Below, one piece after another: positions 43,001 through 51,310 of a stretch of DNA of 64,000 nucleotides. The notes below the pieces were generated by a model, which was given only the letters and a program-made list of their open reading frames with translations, did no database searches and was not told where the DNA came from. Location: contig CAAGJJ010000131.1 of the NCBI GenBank assembly GCA_900770165.1, positions 1-64,000 on the forward strand. The letters run 5' to 3'. The position numbers were made by a program, and so were the translations under genes. Origin of the DNA: Clostridia bacterium (GTDB taxonomy: Bacteria > Bacillota > Clostridia > Oscillospirales > Acutalibacteraceae). Numbering within the stretch: the stretch's first letter is position 1; each line of letters opens with the position of its first letter.

Positions 43001-43852
43001 TTAATTTACCGGGAAAATTTTATTCATTTCGGTGCTTGTATCTATATAGAGTTGTTTTATATCTTTACAATCAAACTGTGCACCTGTCCATATATTTTGG
43101 GCATATACAGCTTGCCATATTAGCATTGAAAGACCATTGGAATATTTAATTCCATTGGATTTTGCTAATTTAACAAGCATTGTCTCATTAGGATTGTATA
43201 CCATATCGAATACCGCTTTACAATTTTTAACAGTGTCTGCAAAAACGGGACTTTCATGTATTTTAGGATATGTACCAACAGGTGTTGCGTTGACTAGTAA
43301 ATCTATTTCACCTTTAAGAGACTCAAGAGTGCATGAGGAAATTTGAGGTGCAATTGTGTTTGATTTAATATCGCCTATTAAAGATGCTGCATGATTTAAA
43401 CTTTGAGGTCTTACAGATATAATTGTTTCACATCCTGCAAGAACAGACTCATAAGCAGCGGCTCTTGCTGCTCCGCCAGCACCTAGAATTACAACTTTTC
43501 CTTTCAGGGAAATGTTTGCAAATTCTAAGGCAGATATAAATCCATCTGGGTCTGTGGTATGACCTTCAGAAAATTCATTGACGGTTTTTACTAAATTAAC
43601 AGATCTATATAAACTAGCTTTTTTTGAAAGTGAATCTAAATATGGTATAATTACTTGCTTATGTGGAATTGTAACATTAAATCCATCTAGTTCTTTTAAT
43701 GAATTAAAGGCTGCGCTTAAATCTTCTATGGGAATATTTATTAAGTCGTAATCAGCGTCTACTTTTGAAAGTTCAAACAATCTTTTATGTATAAAGGATG
43801 ACATACTGTGTGCTATTGGATGGCCAATTAGAGCGTAATGTTTCTTTTTCAT
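43001..43852 (-). CDS. aroE: shikimate dehydrogenase
   Basis: A 283-aa NADPH-dependent enzyme reducing 3-dehydroshikimate. The substrate domain has HPIAHSMSSFIHK and FNVTIPHKQ with the catalytic Lys. The nucleotide domain has GAGGAARAAAYE and VNATPVGTYP, and the C-terminal GLSMLIWQAVYAQ is typical. ATG 43852 follows AAGGGGG. It is the first gene of the shikimate operon. No T-box or other known regulator appears upstream. Confidence 0.95.
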   Translation of the reverse strand: MKKKHYALIGHPIAHSMSSFIHKRLFELSKVDADYDLINIPIEDLSAAFNSLKELDGFNVTIPHKQVIIPYLDSLSKKASLYRSVNLVKTVNEFSEGHTTDPDGFISALEFANISLKGKVVILGAGGAARAAAYESVLAGCETIISVRPQSLNHAASLIGDIKSNTIAPQISSCTLESLKGEIDLLVNATPVGTYPKIHESPVFADTVKNCKAVFDMVYNPNETMLVKLAKSNGIKYSNGLSMLIWQAVYAQNIWTGAQFDCKDIKQLYIDTSTEMNKIFPVN

Positions 43853-43913
43853 ATTTGGACCCCCTTAAGTGTAGATATGTTTTATATTTTTCAAATTAAA
43901 ATAAAAATATATA

Positions 43914-43942
43914 TTGACAAAGAGCGTAATTGCTAATAATAT
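43914..43942 (+). promoter_or_regulatory. promoter of acpP
   Basis: A perfect TTGACA (43914-43919), 17 bases, then TAATAT (43937-43942). It gives a leader of about 120 bases with a weak hairpin (agaagaggtatt/aatatcttct). No FapR palindrome was found. Confidence 0.6.
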
Positions 43943-44072
43943 GTGGTAGAAGAGGTATTTATAAATTAATATCTTCTATTTAGGATTGTAGCACAAAATA
44001 GGTGCTTTTGTCTATAAATAGGAGAGGGATAAAAAATCTTATTATATATTTCGTTTTAGGAGGAACATAGTT

Positions 44073-44300
44073 ATGGTATTAGAAAAAATAAAAGCAATAT
44101 TAAGTGAACAGTTTGATGTAGAGGAAGATGAAATAACAAACGAGACTAGTATTGAAGATGAGTTAGGAGCGGATTCCCTTGATATTGCAGATTTAGTTGC
44201 ATCGATTGAAGATGAGTTTGAAGTTGAGATACGTGATGAAGACGTTGAGGGGATCAAAACCGTTGGTGATATTGTTAAGTATATTGAACCTAGAGTTTAA
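44073..44300 (+). CDS. acpP: acyl carrier protein
   Basis: A 75-aa very acidic carrier that holds growing fatty acyl chains on phosphopantetheine. The attachment serine is in GADSLDIADLV (about residue 36). The N terminus is basic-hydrophobic (VLEKIKAILSEQF) and helix III reads GIKTVGDIVKYIE. The ATG follows AGGAGG. It is alone, without fab genes beside it, and is followed by a terminator. Housekeeping use in fatty acid synthesis is likely but not proven. Confidence 0.93.
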   Translation: MVLEKIKAILSEQFDVEEDEITNETSIEDELGADSLDIADLVASIEDEFEVEIRDEDVEGIKTVGDIVKYIEPRV

Positions 44301-44319
44301 TAAAAGAAGGTTTATATTT

Positions 44320-44349
44320 TAGACTGCTATTTAATGTAGCAGTCTTTTT
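44320..44349 (+). terminator. terminator after acpP
   Basis: A 9-bp stem (agactgcta) with a 7-base loop, followed by TTTTT. Confidence 0.85.
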
Positions 44350-44363
44350 GTAGTATAATTTTT

Positions 44364-44392
44364 ATTGAAAAAGTTTTTAGGGAATAATATAA
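44364..44392 (+). promoter_or_regulatory. consensus promoter upstream of proS
   Basis: TTGAAA (44364-44369), 17 bases, perfect TATAAT (44387-44392). The next clear gene is proS, giving a leader of roughly 265 bases unless the small frame at 44544 is a gene. Confidence 0.7.
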
Positions 44393-44543
44393 TATGCTTA
44401 AGCCTATTTAAAAAATGTGAATAATACTGGTATATTTGTCTCTTGTATGTTTGCTAATGACATTAGAGGAGAGCGATTAATATAATTTTATTAAATTTAT
44501 AGGTGCAGTTTGTGTTATAAATGTTAGAAATTCACTTTTGTTG

Positions 44544-44615
44544 ATGCTTCAGGGAATGGTTGGTATACTTTTAGTTATGCTTATTATTTGTGCTGTAATA
44601 GTTAGTATTGAGTAA
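44544..44615 (+). pseudogene. possible remnant of an OadG-like small membrane subunit
   Basis: The gap 44301-44664 contains a short frame reading MLQGMVGILLVMLIICAVIV, then SIE and stop. It resembles the single helix of OadG-type or OadG-related small transporter subunits (leader, then QGM and a long hydrophobic stretch). The frame has no ribosome site at the ATG. A better placed ATG at 44521 (MLEIHFC) is in another frame, as expected after a frameshift. The rest of the gap holds the acpP terminator and a promoter. It may be a real micro-ORF, a relic or chance. Confidence 0.3.
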
Positions 44616-44664
44616 AGTATCTTCAAAAAATAGATAATAATAAACGAAAGGGAGAGTATTAATA

Positions 44665-46101
44665 ATGGCAAATCAGAAGAAAATGGTTGAAGAGATAACA
44701 TCAATGGAAGAGGATTTTGCCAAGTGGTATACTGATATAGTAAAAAAAGCAGAGCTTATGGATTATTCTAGTGTTAGGGGCTGTATGATAATAGAGCCAT
44801 ATGGTTATGCTATATGGGAAAATATACAAAAAATTCTTGACAGTGAATTTAAAAAGCTTGGTCATGAAAATGTTTCAATGCCTATGTTTATTCCTGAAAG
44901 CTTATTACAAAAAGAAAAAGATCATGTAGAAGGCTTCGCTCCAGAAGTTGCATGGGTTACACATGGAGGGAATGAAAAATTACAAGAAAGATTATGTGTA
45001 AGACCTACATCTGAAACTCTATTTTGCGACCACTATGCAAATGTTATACATTCGTGGAGAGATCTCCCAAAACTTTATAATCAGTGGTGTTCGGTTGTGC
45101 GTTGGGAGAAAACTACAAGACCATTTTTAAGATCTGTTGAGTTCTTATGGCAAGAAGGGCATACAATGCATGAGACCGAAGAGGAAGCAAAAAGAGAAAC
45201 AGAACAGATGCTTAATGTATATGCGAATTTTTGTGAAAATGATTTAGCTATACCAGTTATTAAAGGAAAAAAGACAGATAAAGAGAAATTTGCAGGAGCG
45301 GTTTCTACATATACGATAGAAGCTATGATGCACGATGGCAAAGCACTGCAGTCTGGGACAAGCCATTTCTTTGGCGATGGATTTTCTAGAGCATTTGATA
45401 TAAAATTTCAAGATAGAAATAATAAACAAAGCTATCCATTTCAAACATCATGGGGAGCTTCTACAAGGCTTATAGGTGGAATAATAATGACGCATGGTGA
45501 TGATAATGGTTTGGTATTACCACCAGCTGTAGCACCTATACAGGTAATAATTGTTCCTGTAGCAATGCATAAAGAGGGCGTTTTAGAAAAAGCAAGAGAG
45601 ATTGAAACAAGACTGAAGAAAATTTGCAGAGTGAAGGTAGATGATTCTGATCAAAGTCCAGGTTGGAAGTTTGCTCAGTATGAAATGAAAGGTGTTCCGT
45701 TAAGGCTGGAAATAGGACCTAAAGATATTGAGAAAAATCAGTGTGTATTAGTAAGACGTGACAATAGAGAAAAGATCTTTGTGCCTCTTGATAATATAGA
45801 AGAAGAGATTCCTAAGGCTTTAGAGCTTGTAAGGCAGGGTATGTATGACAAGGCTTATAAGAGAAGAGAAGAAATGACGTATAAGGCCAAAACTCTTGAC
45901 GAGCTTAAGAATATTGCCGATACAAAACCAGGCTTTATTAAAGCTATGTGGTGTGGTTCTCAGGAATGTGAAGAAAAGTTAAAAGAAATTTCGGGAGTTT
46001 CTTCTAGATGTATTCCGTTTGAGCAAGAGCATTTATCTGATGAATGTGTATGTTGTGGTAAAAAGGCAGATAAAATGCTTTATTGGGGAAAATCTTATTG
46101 A
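44665..46101 (+). CDS. proS: prolyl-tRNA synthetase, eukaryote/archaeal-like short type
   Basis: A 478-aa class II synthetase. It lacks the editing insertion of the long bacterial ProRS and resembles the archaeal/eukaryotic type. Motifs include CVRPTSETLFCDHY, VVRWEKTTRPFLRSVEFLWQEGHT (motif 2) and TSWGASTRLIGGIIMTHGDD (motif 3). The C-terminal domain has CVCCG and ends in Tyr (KSY), as in relatives. The ATG follows AAAGGGAGAG. No T-box is seen in the long leader. Without the insertion, Ala-tRNA-Pro editing must come from another protein. Confidence 0.95.
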   Translation: MANQKKMVEEITSMEEDFAKWYTDIVKKAELMDYSSVRGCMIIEPYGYAIWENIQKILDSEFKKLGHENVSMPMFIPESLLQKEKDHVEGFAPEVAWVTHGGNEKLQERLCVRPTSETLFCDHYANVIHSWRDLPKLYNQWCSVVRWEKTTRPFLRSVEFLWQEGHTMHETEEEAKRETEQMLNVYANFCENDLAIPVIKGKKTDKEKFAGAVSTYTIEAMMHDGKALQSGTSHFFGDGFSRAFDIKFQDRNNKQSYPFQTSWGASTRLIGGIIMTHGDDNGLVLPPAVAPIQVIIVPVAMHKEGVLEKAREIETRLKKICRVKVDDSDQSPGWKFAQYEMKGVPLRLEIGPKDIEKNQCVLVRRDNREKIFVPLDNIEEEIPKALELVRQGMYDKAYKRREEMTYKAKTLDELKNIADTKPGFIKAMWCGSQECEEKLKEISGVSSRCIPFEQEHLSDECVCCGKKADKMLYWGKSY

Positions 46102-46107
46102 TAATTT

Positions 46108-46138
46108 ATACCAAGTTCTGTATAAAAGAACTTGGTAT
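46108..46138 (+). terminator. terminator after proS
   Basis: A 12-bp perfect stem (ataccaagttct), a 7-base loop and a T-rich tail ending in TTTTTTT. Confidence 0.9.
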
Positions 46139-46166
46139 TTTTTGTTCTTGAATTTTTATAAAAAGC

Positions 46167-46195
46167 TTGCAATGATATGTAAAGTATGGTATTAT
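46167..46195 (+). promoter_or_regulatory. promoter of the S10 ribosomal operon
   Basis: TTGCAA (46167-46172), 17 bases, TATTAT (46190-46195), overlapping a TATAAT three bases later. The only intergenic region where the long operon can start. Confidence 0.6.
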
Positions 46196-46200
46196 AATTA

Positions 46201-46473
46201 AGCGTGACTGCAACAGATATGCGATGAAGCGGGAGGTTGCGGCTTTTTGCCGGTTTTTCCGTGGAGTATGTCCGATTTTAAACCGGGCGACAAAAAATAT
46301 TAAGATGTAAAAAGTATGAGTTAGATACTTTTATGTCTAAACGCTTTTTGGCCTAACCCGGATCTGGCTTTGTTTTAAGTCAGGCCGGTTTTTAAATGTT
46401 CAATAATGAAACACCCGGAAGGGTGTAAGGCTAAATTAGCACGCCCGCCAACTACAAAAAGGAGGCGATTTTA
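46201..46473 (+). promoter_or_regulatory. structured leader of the S10 operon with possible attenuator
   Basis: The 270-base leader is much richer in G and C than nearby intergenic DNA. It contains several hairpins: aaaagtat/atactttt around 46310-46333, a terminator-like bulged stem at 46355-46390 running into five T residues, and acaccc-GGAA-gggtgt at 46411-46426. The last sits just before the AAAGGAGG of rpsJ. The arrangement suggests feedback by a ribosomal protein through attenuation. I recall that a ribosomal leader motif has been proposed for rpsJ in Clostridia, but could not check it here. Confidence 0.6.
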
Positions 46474-46785
46474 GTGGCAGTCAAAGAGAAAATTAGGATA
46501 AGATTAAAGGGTTATGATCATCAATTAGTTGATCAATCTGCAGACAAAATTGTTCAAACTGCAAAACGTACAGGTGCTAGAGTTTCAGGGCCTGTTCCGT
46601 TACCAACAGAAAAACAAGTTGTTACTATCTTACGTGCTGTTCATAAATATAAAGATAGCCGTGAACAATTTGAAACAAGAACCCATAAAAGACTTATCGA
46701 TATTCTCAGACCATCGAATAAGACTGTTGAGTCTTTGATGAGTTTAGAACTTCCTGCAGGCGTTGAAATAGAAATTAAACTCTAA
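46474..46785 (+). CDS. rpsJ: 30S ribosomal protein S10
   Basis: A 103-aa protein of the 30S head that also serves as NusE in antitermination. It opens KIRIRLKGYDHQLVDQSADK, has the loop GARVSGPVPLPTEKQ and FETRTHKRLIDI, and is full length. GTG 46474 follows AAAGGAGG by 8 bases. It is the first gene of the ribosomal supercluster, directly behind the structured leader. Confidence 0.97.
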   Translation: MAVKEKIRIRLKGYDHQLVDQSADKIVQTAKRTGARVSGPVPLPTEKQVVTILRAVHKYKDSREQFETRTHKRLIDILRPSNKTVESLMSLELPAGVEIEIKL

Positions 46786-46848
46786 TTTAACCAACCGCAA
46801 GAGGGTCATGTTGGGGAAACTCAACCAATAACCAATAGGAGGTAAAAT

Positions 46849-47481
46849 ATGCAAAAGGCAATCATTGGTAAGAAGATTGGTATGACACAAATCTTCGATG
46901 AAAAGGGAAATGTAGTTCCTGTTACAGTTGTTGAAGCCGGACCATGTGTTGTTTCTCAGAAGAAGACTATTGAAAACGACGGATACGCATCAGTTCAAAT
47001 CGGTTTTGGCGACTTAAAGCCTCACAAAGTAACTAAACCTATGAGAGGTCACTTTGATAAGGCTGACGTTGCTCCTAAGAGGACTCTTAGAGAGTTTCGT
47101 TTTGATGATACGGATGCTTATAATGTTGGCGATATCATCAAGGCAGATACCTTTGCAGCAGGTGACAAAATTGATGTCATAGGAACAAGCAAAGGTAAAG
47201 GCTGTGCCGGCGTAATTAAACGTTGGAATTTCCAAAGACTTAAAGAAAGTCATGGTACAGGTCCTGTTGGCCGTCATGGTGGTTCAATTGGATGCTGTTC
47301 AGATCCTTCCAGAGTTTTTAAAGGAAAGAAAATGGCTGGTCACTTAGGTGCAGAAAGAGTAACTGTTCAAAATTTAAAGATTGTTAAAGTAGATGCTGAA
47401 AACAATCTAATCGCTATCAAAGGTGCAGTACCAGGCCCTAATGGTGGTACGGTAATTATACGCGATAGCGTTAAAGCGTAA
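46849..47481 (+). CDS. rplC: 50S ribosomal protein L3
   Basis: A 210-aa early-assembly protein reaching toward the peptidyl-transferase centre. It begins AIIGKKIGMTQIF, and the long loop has SHGTGPVGRHGGSIGCCSDPSRVFKGKKM-type sequence in two parts, with the usual Gln-region near HGT. The ATG follows AGGAGGT. The 63-base gap after rpsJ holds a small GAAA-capped hairpin (gttggg/ctcaac). Confidence 0.96.
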   Translation: MQKAIIGKKIGMTQIFDEKGNVVPVTVVEAGPCVVSQKKTIENDGYASVQIGFGDLKPHKVTKPMRGHFDKADVAPKRTLREFRFDDTDAYNVGDIIKADTFAAGDKIDVIGTSKGKGCAGVIKRWNFQRLKESHGTGPVGRHGGSIGCCSDPSRVFKGKKMAGHLGAERVTVQNLKIVKVDAENNLIAIKGAVPGPNGGTVIIRDSVKA

Positions 47482-47498
47482 GGGAAGGAGGAGTTGTA

Positions 47499-48122
47499 AT
47501 GCCTACATTAGCAGTACTTGATATGTCAGGTAAAGAGGTAGACAAAGTCGACCTTTCTGATAACGTATTTGGAATTGAGCCTAACACTGTTGTTATGCAT
47601 CAAATGGTAGTTAATTATCTTGCAAACAAACGTCAAGGTACACAGTCTGCTTTAACACGTGCTGAAGTTTCCGGAGGCGGTAAAAAACCATGGAGACAAA
47701 AAGGTACAGGTCGTGCAAGACAGGGTTCAACACGCTCACCTCAATGGAGACATGGTGGTATTGTATTTGCTCCAAAACCTCGCAGTTACAGATTCTCTGT
47801 AAACAAAAAGGTTAGAAGACTTGCAATGAAATCTGCATTTTCAAGTAAAGTTTTAGATAACGATTTAATTGTTCTTGATTCAATTAAATTAGAAGAGTTT
47901 AAAACAAAAACTATTGCAGAAATGTTGAAAGCATTAGGTGCAAATAAAAAATCTTTAATTGTTATTCCAGAAGTTGATGAGAAAATTATTAGATCAGCAA
48001 GAAATATTCCTGGTGTTAAAACAGCTCAGGTAAATACTTTAAATGTATACGATATGATGAATGCTGATAAACTTATTATTTTAAAGGATACTGTAAGCAA
48101 AATTGAGGAGGTGTATGCATAA
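47499..48122 (+). CDS. rplD: 50S ribosomal protein L4
   Basis: A 207-aa protein lining the peptide exit tunnel. The conserved extended loop KKPWRQKGTGRARQGSTRSP is near residues 60-80 and GGIVFAPKPRSY follows; these are the macrolide-contact region. The ATG follows AAGGAGGAG. L4 is the autoregulator of this operon in E. coli; nothing here shows whether it acts on this leader. The stop overlaps rplW by one base. Confidence 0.96.
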   Translation: MPTLAVLDMSGKEVDKVDLSDNVFGIEPNTVVMHQMVVNYLANKRQGTQSALTRAEVSGGGKKPWRQKGTGRARQGSTRSPQWRHGGIVFAPKPRSYRFSVNKKVRRLAMKSAFSSKVLDNDLIVLDSIKLEEFKTKTIAEMLKALGANKKSLIVIPEVDEKIIRSARNIPGVKTAQVNTLNVYDMMNADKLIILKDTVSKIEEVYA

Positions 48123-48412
48123 TGGCAGCACAAGATATTATTATACGCCCAGTTATCTCTGAAAAGAGTATGCTAGGTACAGCCATGAAAAAGTACACTT
48201 TTAAGGTTGCTAAAGATGCTAATAAGATTGAGATCGCTAAAGCAGTTGAAGAGTTATTTGATGTAAAAGTAGCTAAAGTTAATACTCTTAATGTTAGAGG
48301 ACATTTTCGCCGTCAGGGCAGATCTCAAGGCTATACTTCAGCTTGGAAAAAAGCGGTTGTCACTTTAACTGAAGATAGTAAGAATATTGAATTCTTTGAA
48401 GGTATGGTCTAA
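48122..48412 (+). CDS. rplW: 50S ribosomal protein L23
   Basis: A 96-aa protein at the exit-tunnel rim, docking site for trigger factor and SRP. IIRPVISEKSM opens the fold, with KYTFKVAKDANKIEIAKAVEELF and a GHFRRQGRSQGYTSAWKKA loop. The start shares one base with the rplD stop (TAATG), so translation is coupled. A 75-base gap with a short hairpin (gggat/atccc) follows. Confidence 0.96.
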   Translation: MAAQDIIIRPVISEKSMLGTAMKKYTFKVAKDANKIEIAKAVEELFDVKVAKVNTLNVRGHFRRQGRSQGYTSAWKKAVVTLTEDSKNIEFFEGMV

Positions 48413-48487
48413 GCAAATTAGCAAAAGCATAAAACGGCAATGTATGGGATATGAATCCCGCCAAGCCATACAAAAGGAGTGAATTAT

Positions 48488-49321
48488 ATGGCAATTAAAA
48501 ATTTTAAACCGACTACACCTTCAAGACGTAACATGTCGGTTATAGATTACTCCGGCCTTTCAAAGGTAGAGCCAGAGAAAAGTCTTTTAGCTCCACTAAA
48601 TAAAAAGTCTGGACGTAACAGCTATGGTAGAATTACAGTTCGCCATAGAGGCGGCGGAAACCGTAGAAAATATCGTTTAATTGATTTTAAACGTCAAAAG
48701 TTTGATATTCCAGGAAAAGTAGTAACTATTGAATATGATCCTAATCGCTCAGCTCATATAGCTTTAATTCAATATGAAGATGGCGAAAAAGGATATATAA
48801 TTGCCCCAAATGGTTTAAAAGTAGGGGACACAATTTCAGCAGGTAAAGATGCAGACATTAAGCCTGGAAACGCTTTACCTTTAGAGAATATTCCAGTAGG
48901 TACTTTTATTCACAATGTTGAATTGTATCCTGGAAAAGGTGCACAGCTTGCAAGATCAGCAGGTAATATGGCTCAGTTGATGGCAAAGGAAGGCAGATTA
49001 GCTCTTTTAAGATTACCATCAGGTGAACTTAGAAATGTGCCAATTAACTGTATGGCAACAATAGGTCAGGTCGGTAACCTTGACCATGAAAATGTTAAAA
49101 TTGGTAAAGCAGGACGTAAACGCAACATGGGTATAAGACCTACAGTCCGCGGTTCTGTTATGAACCCTAATGATCATCCGCATGGTGGTGGTGAGGGTAA
49201 ATCACCAGTTGGTCGTCCAGGACCTGTTACTCCTTGGGGTAAACCTGCTCTTGGATATAAAACTCGTAAAAAACATAAGAGTTCCGATAAATTTATCGTT
49301 AGACGCAGAAACGGCAAATAA
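48488..49321 (+). CDS. rplB: 50S ribosomal protein L2
   Basis: A 277-aa protein needed for subunit joining and peptidyl transfer. The RNA-binding part has GRNSYGRITVRHRGGGNRR and the C terminus GSVMNPNDHPHGGGEGKSP, which holds the functionally important His. ATG 48488 follows AAGGAG; a GTG three codons upstream lies over that site. Full length and unbroken. Confidence 0.97.
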   Translation: MAIKNFKPTTPSRRNMSVIDYSGLSKVEPEKSLLAPLNKKSGRNSYGRITVRHRGGGNRRKYRLIDFKRQKFDIPGKVVTIEYDPNRSAHIALIQYEDGEKGYIIAPNGLKVGDTISAGKDADIKPGNALPLENIPVGTFIHNVELYPGKGAQLARSAGNMAQLMAKEGRLALLRLPSGELRNVPINCMATIGQVGNLDHENVKIGKAGRKRNMGIRPTVRGSVMNPNDHPHGGGEGKSPVGRPGPVTPWGKPALGYKTRKKHKSSDKFIVRRRNGK

Positions 49322-49347
49322 GTGGTACAGAAAGGAGCTTATGAACT

Positions 49348-49623
49348 ATGGGTAGAAGCGTAAAAAAGGGTCCTTATGTACAGCCTGTGCTGCTTAAAAG
49401 GATTCAGGAAATGAACAAGACCGGCGAAAAGAAAATTCTTAAAACTTGGAGCAGAGCTTCAACAATTTTCCCCGATTTCGTAGGTCATACATTTGCAGTC
49501 CATGATGGACGCAAGCATGTTCCAGTGTATGTAACAGAAGATATGGTTGGACACAAACTAGGAGAGTTTGCTCCAACAAGAACATACAGAGGTCATGCGG
49601 GATCAAAAACTACTAAGAAATAA
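49348..49623 (+). CDS. rpsS: 30S ribosomal protein S19
   Basis: A 91-aa protein of the 30S head near the A site. GRSVKKGPYVQPVLLKRI opens it and EFAPTRTYRGHAG closes it, both invariant patterns. The ATG follows AAAGGAG. It lies between rplB and rplV as in nearly all bacteria. Confidence 0.97.
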   Translation: MGRSVKKGPYVQPVLLKRIQEMNKTGEKKILKTWSRASTIFPDFVGHTFAVHDGRKHVPVYVTEDMVGHKLGEFAPTRTYRGHAGSKTTKK

Positions 49624-49644
49624 CAGCCGAAAGGAGTGTACGCA

Positions 49645-49980
49645 ATGGAAGCAAGGGCTTACCTAAAACATGCTCGAATTTCACCACGTAAGGTGTCTAT
49701 CGTGCTAGATTTAATAAGAAATAAGCCGGTCGATTATGCGATGGCTATCCTCAAGCATACCCCAAAGGCTGCCTGTGAGGACCTGGAAAAATTGCTGAAA
49801 TCAGCAATGGCTAATGCTGAGAACAATAATAATATGGATGTTTCAAGACTATACGTAGCAGAGTGTTTCGTATGTCCTGGCCCGATCTTAAAGCGCATTC
49901 GTCCAAGAGCGCAGGGTCGTGCATTTAGAATAAATAAAAGGACCTCGCACGTAACCCTAGTGCTAAAGGAACAAGAATAG
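49645..49980 (+). CDS. rplV: 50S ribosomal protein L22
   Basis: A 111-aa protein whose beta-hairpin lines the exit tunnel. EARAYLKHARISPRKVSIVLD opens it in parts, and CPGPILKRIRPRAQGRAFRI is the tunnel hairpin region. ATG 49645 follows AAAGGAG by 9 bases; a GTG three codons earlier is too near that site. Confidence 0.96.
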   Translation: MEARAYLKHARISPRKVSIVLDLIRNKPVDYAMAILKHTPKAACEDLEKLLKSAMANAENNNNMDVSRLYVAECFVCPGPILKRIRPRAQGRAFRINKRTSHVTLVLKEQE

Positions 49981-49999
49981 GCAGATAAGGAGGTAAACT

Positions 50000-50665
50000 A
50001 TGGGCCAAAAAGTAAATCCTCACGGTCTTCGTGTAGGAGTAATTAAAGATTGGGATTCTCGCTGGTTTGCAAGCGATAAGGATTTTGGAAGCTATGTAGT
50101 TGAAGATCATGAGCTTCGCAAAATGCTTAAGAAACAGCTTTACGCAGCAGGAGTACCAAAAATCGAGATTGAACGTACAGCCTCAAAGGTTAGGCTTCAT
50201 ATTCACTGTGCAAAACCTGGTATGGTTATTGGTAAAGGCGGCAGTGAGATTGATAAACTTCGTGTTAAATGCGAAGCTAAGTTAAAAAAACCTGTTAATA
50301 TTAATATAGTTGAGGTTAAATCTCCGGATCTTAACGCTCAATTAGTTGCTGAAAACATTGCAGCACAGCTTGAAAAGAGAATTTCTTTTAGGCGTGCAAT
50401 GAAACAATCAATAGGACGTGCAATGAAATTTGGTGCTAAAGGTATCAAAGTTCAGGTATCTGGACGTTTAGGCGGAGCTGAAATTGCAAGGTCAGAGCGC
50501 TACCATGAAGGTACTATTCCGCTACAAACAATCAGAGCAGACATCGATTACGGTTTTGCTGAGGCAGACACAACCTATGGAAAAATCGGTGTAAAAGTTT
50601 GGTTATATAAAGGAGAGGTTTTAGGGGAATCTCGTAGGCCTCAAAAAGAAGGAGGCAATAAATAA
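50000..50665 (+). CDS. rpsC: 30S ribosomal protein S3
   Basis: A 221-aa protein at the mRNA entry with helicase function. GQKVNPHGLRVGVIKDWDSR opens it, the KH domain carries GMVIGKGGSEIDKLR, and the C domain has SGRLGGAEIARSE. The ATG follows AAGGAGGT. The stop and the rplP start overlap (TAATG). Confidence 0.97.
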   Translation: MGQKVNPHGLRVGVIKDWDSRWFASDKDFGSYVVEDHELRKMLKKQLYAAGVPKIEIERTASKVRLHIHCAKPGMVIGKGGSEIDKLRVKCEAKLKKPVNINIVEVKSPDLNAQLVAENIAAQLEKRISFRRAMKQSIGRAMKFGAKGIKVQVSGRLGGAEIARSERYHEGTIPLQTIRADIDYGFAEADTTYGKIGVKVWLYKGEVLGESRRPQKEGGNK

Positions 50666-51090
50666 TGCTATTACCAAAACGTGTTAAATACCGTAGGGTT
50701 CACAGAGGCCGTATGACTGGTAAAGCAACCCGTGGAAACAAGATTTCTCACGGAGAATTTGGCCTTCAGGCTTTAGAGCCATCTTGGATTACAGCCAACC
50801 AAATTGAAGCAGCTCGTGTTGCTATGACACGTTATTGCAAAAGATTTGGTAAGGTTTGGATTAAAATATTCCCAGATAAACCAATATCAAAGAAACCTCT
50901 TGAAACCCGTATGGGTAAAGGTAAAGGTGCTCCTGAATATTGGGTAGCAGTAGTTAAACCAGGAAGAATTATGTTTGAAATAGCAGGTGTTCCTGAGGAA
51001 ACTGCAAGAGAAGCAATGAGACTAGCGGCAAACAAGCTGCCGATTAAATGCAAGTTTGTCATGAAGGAAGAAACGGGTGGTGAGCAGTAA
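50665..51090 (+). CDS. rplP: 50S ribosomal protein L16
   Basis: A 141-aa protein near the A-site tRNA elbow. It opens LLPKRVKYRRVHRGRMTGKA, with WIKIFPDKPISKKP and RMGKGKGAPEYWVAVVKPG. The start overlaps the rpsC stop and its own stop overlaps the rpmC start, both as TAATG. Confidence 0.97.
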   Translation: MLLPKRVKYRRVHRGRMTGKATRGNKISHGEFGLQALEPSWITANQIEAARVAMTRYCKRFGKVWIKIFPDKPISKKPLETRMGKGKGAPEYWVAVVKPGRIMFEIAGVPEETAREAMRLAANKLPIKCKFVMKEETGGEQ

Positions 51091-51293
51091 TGAAGGCTTC
51101 AGAAATTAGAGAATTAACAAATGAAGAGCTTAAAACTAAGCTAAAAGACCTTAAAGCTGAACTTTTTAACCTGCGTTTCCAGCTTGCAATTAACCAGCTC
51201 GAAAACCCAATGCGTATCAAAGCTGTTAAAAAGGATATTGCAAGAGTGCAGACAATCCTTCGTCAAAACGAATTAAACAGCGTTGAAGCGTAA
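51090..51293 (+). CDS. rpmC: 50S ribosomal protein L29
   Basis: A 67-aa helical hairpin protein near the tunnel exit. EIRELTNEELKTKLKDLKAE and LFNLRFQLA are the family hallmarks. It starts in the TAATG overlap with rplP, with GGGTGGTGAG upstream, and is 17 bp before rpsQ. Confidence 0.96.
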   Translation: MKASEIRELTNEELKTKLKDLKAELFNLRFQLAINQLENPMRIKAVKKDIARVQTILRQNELNSVEA

Positions 51294-51310
51294 GGGAAGG
51301 AGGATGCTAC

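Noticed and set aside
43853..44072. FapR operator or aro regulator between aroE and acpP
   Set aside because: No matching palindrome; only a weak hairpin. I also could not find a convincing aroE promoter.
44393..44664. T-box leader for proS
   Set aside because: No GGTGG-type T-box sequence or paired terminator found in the leader.
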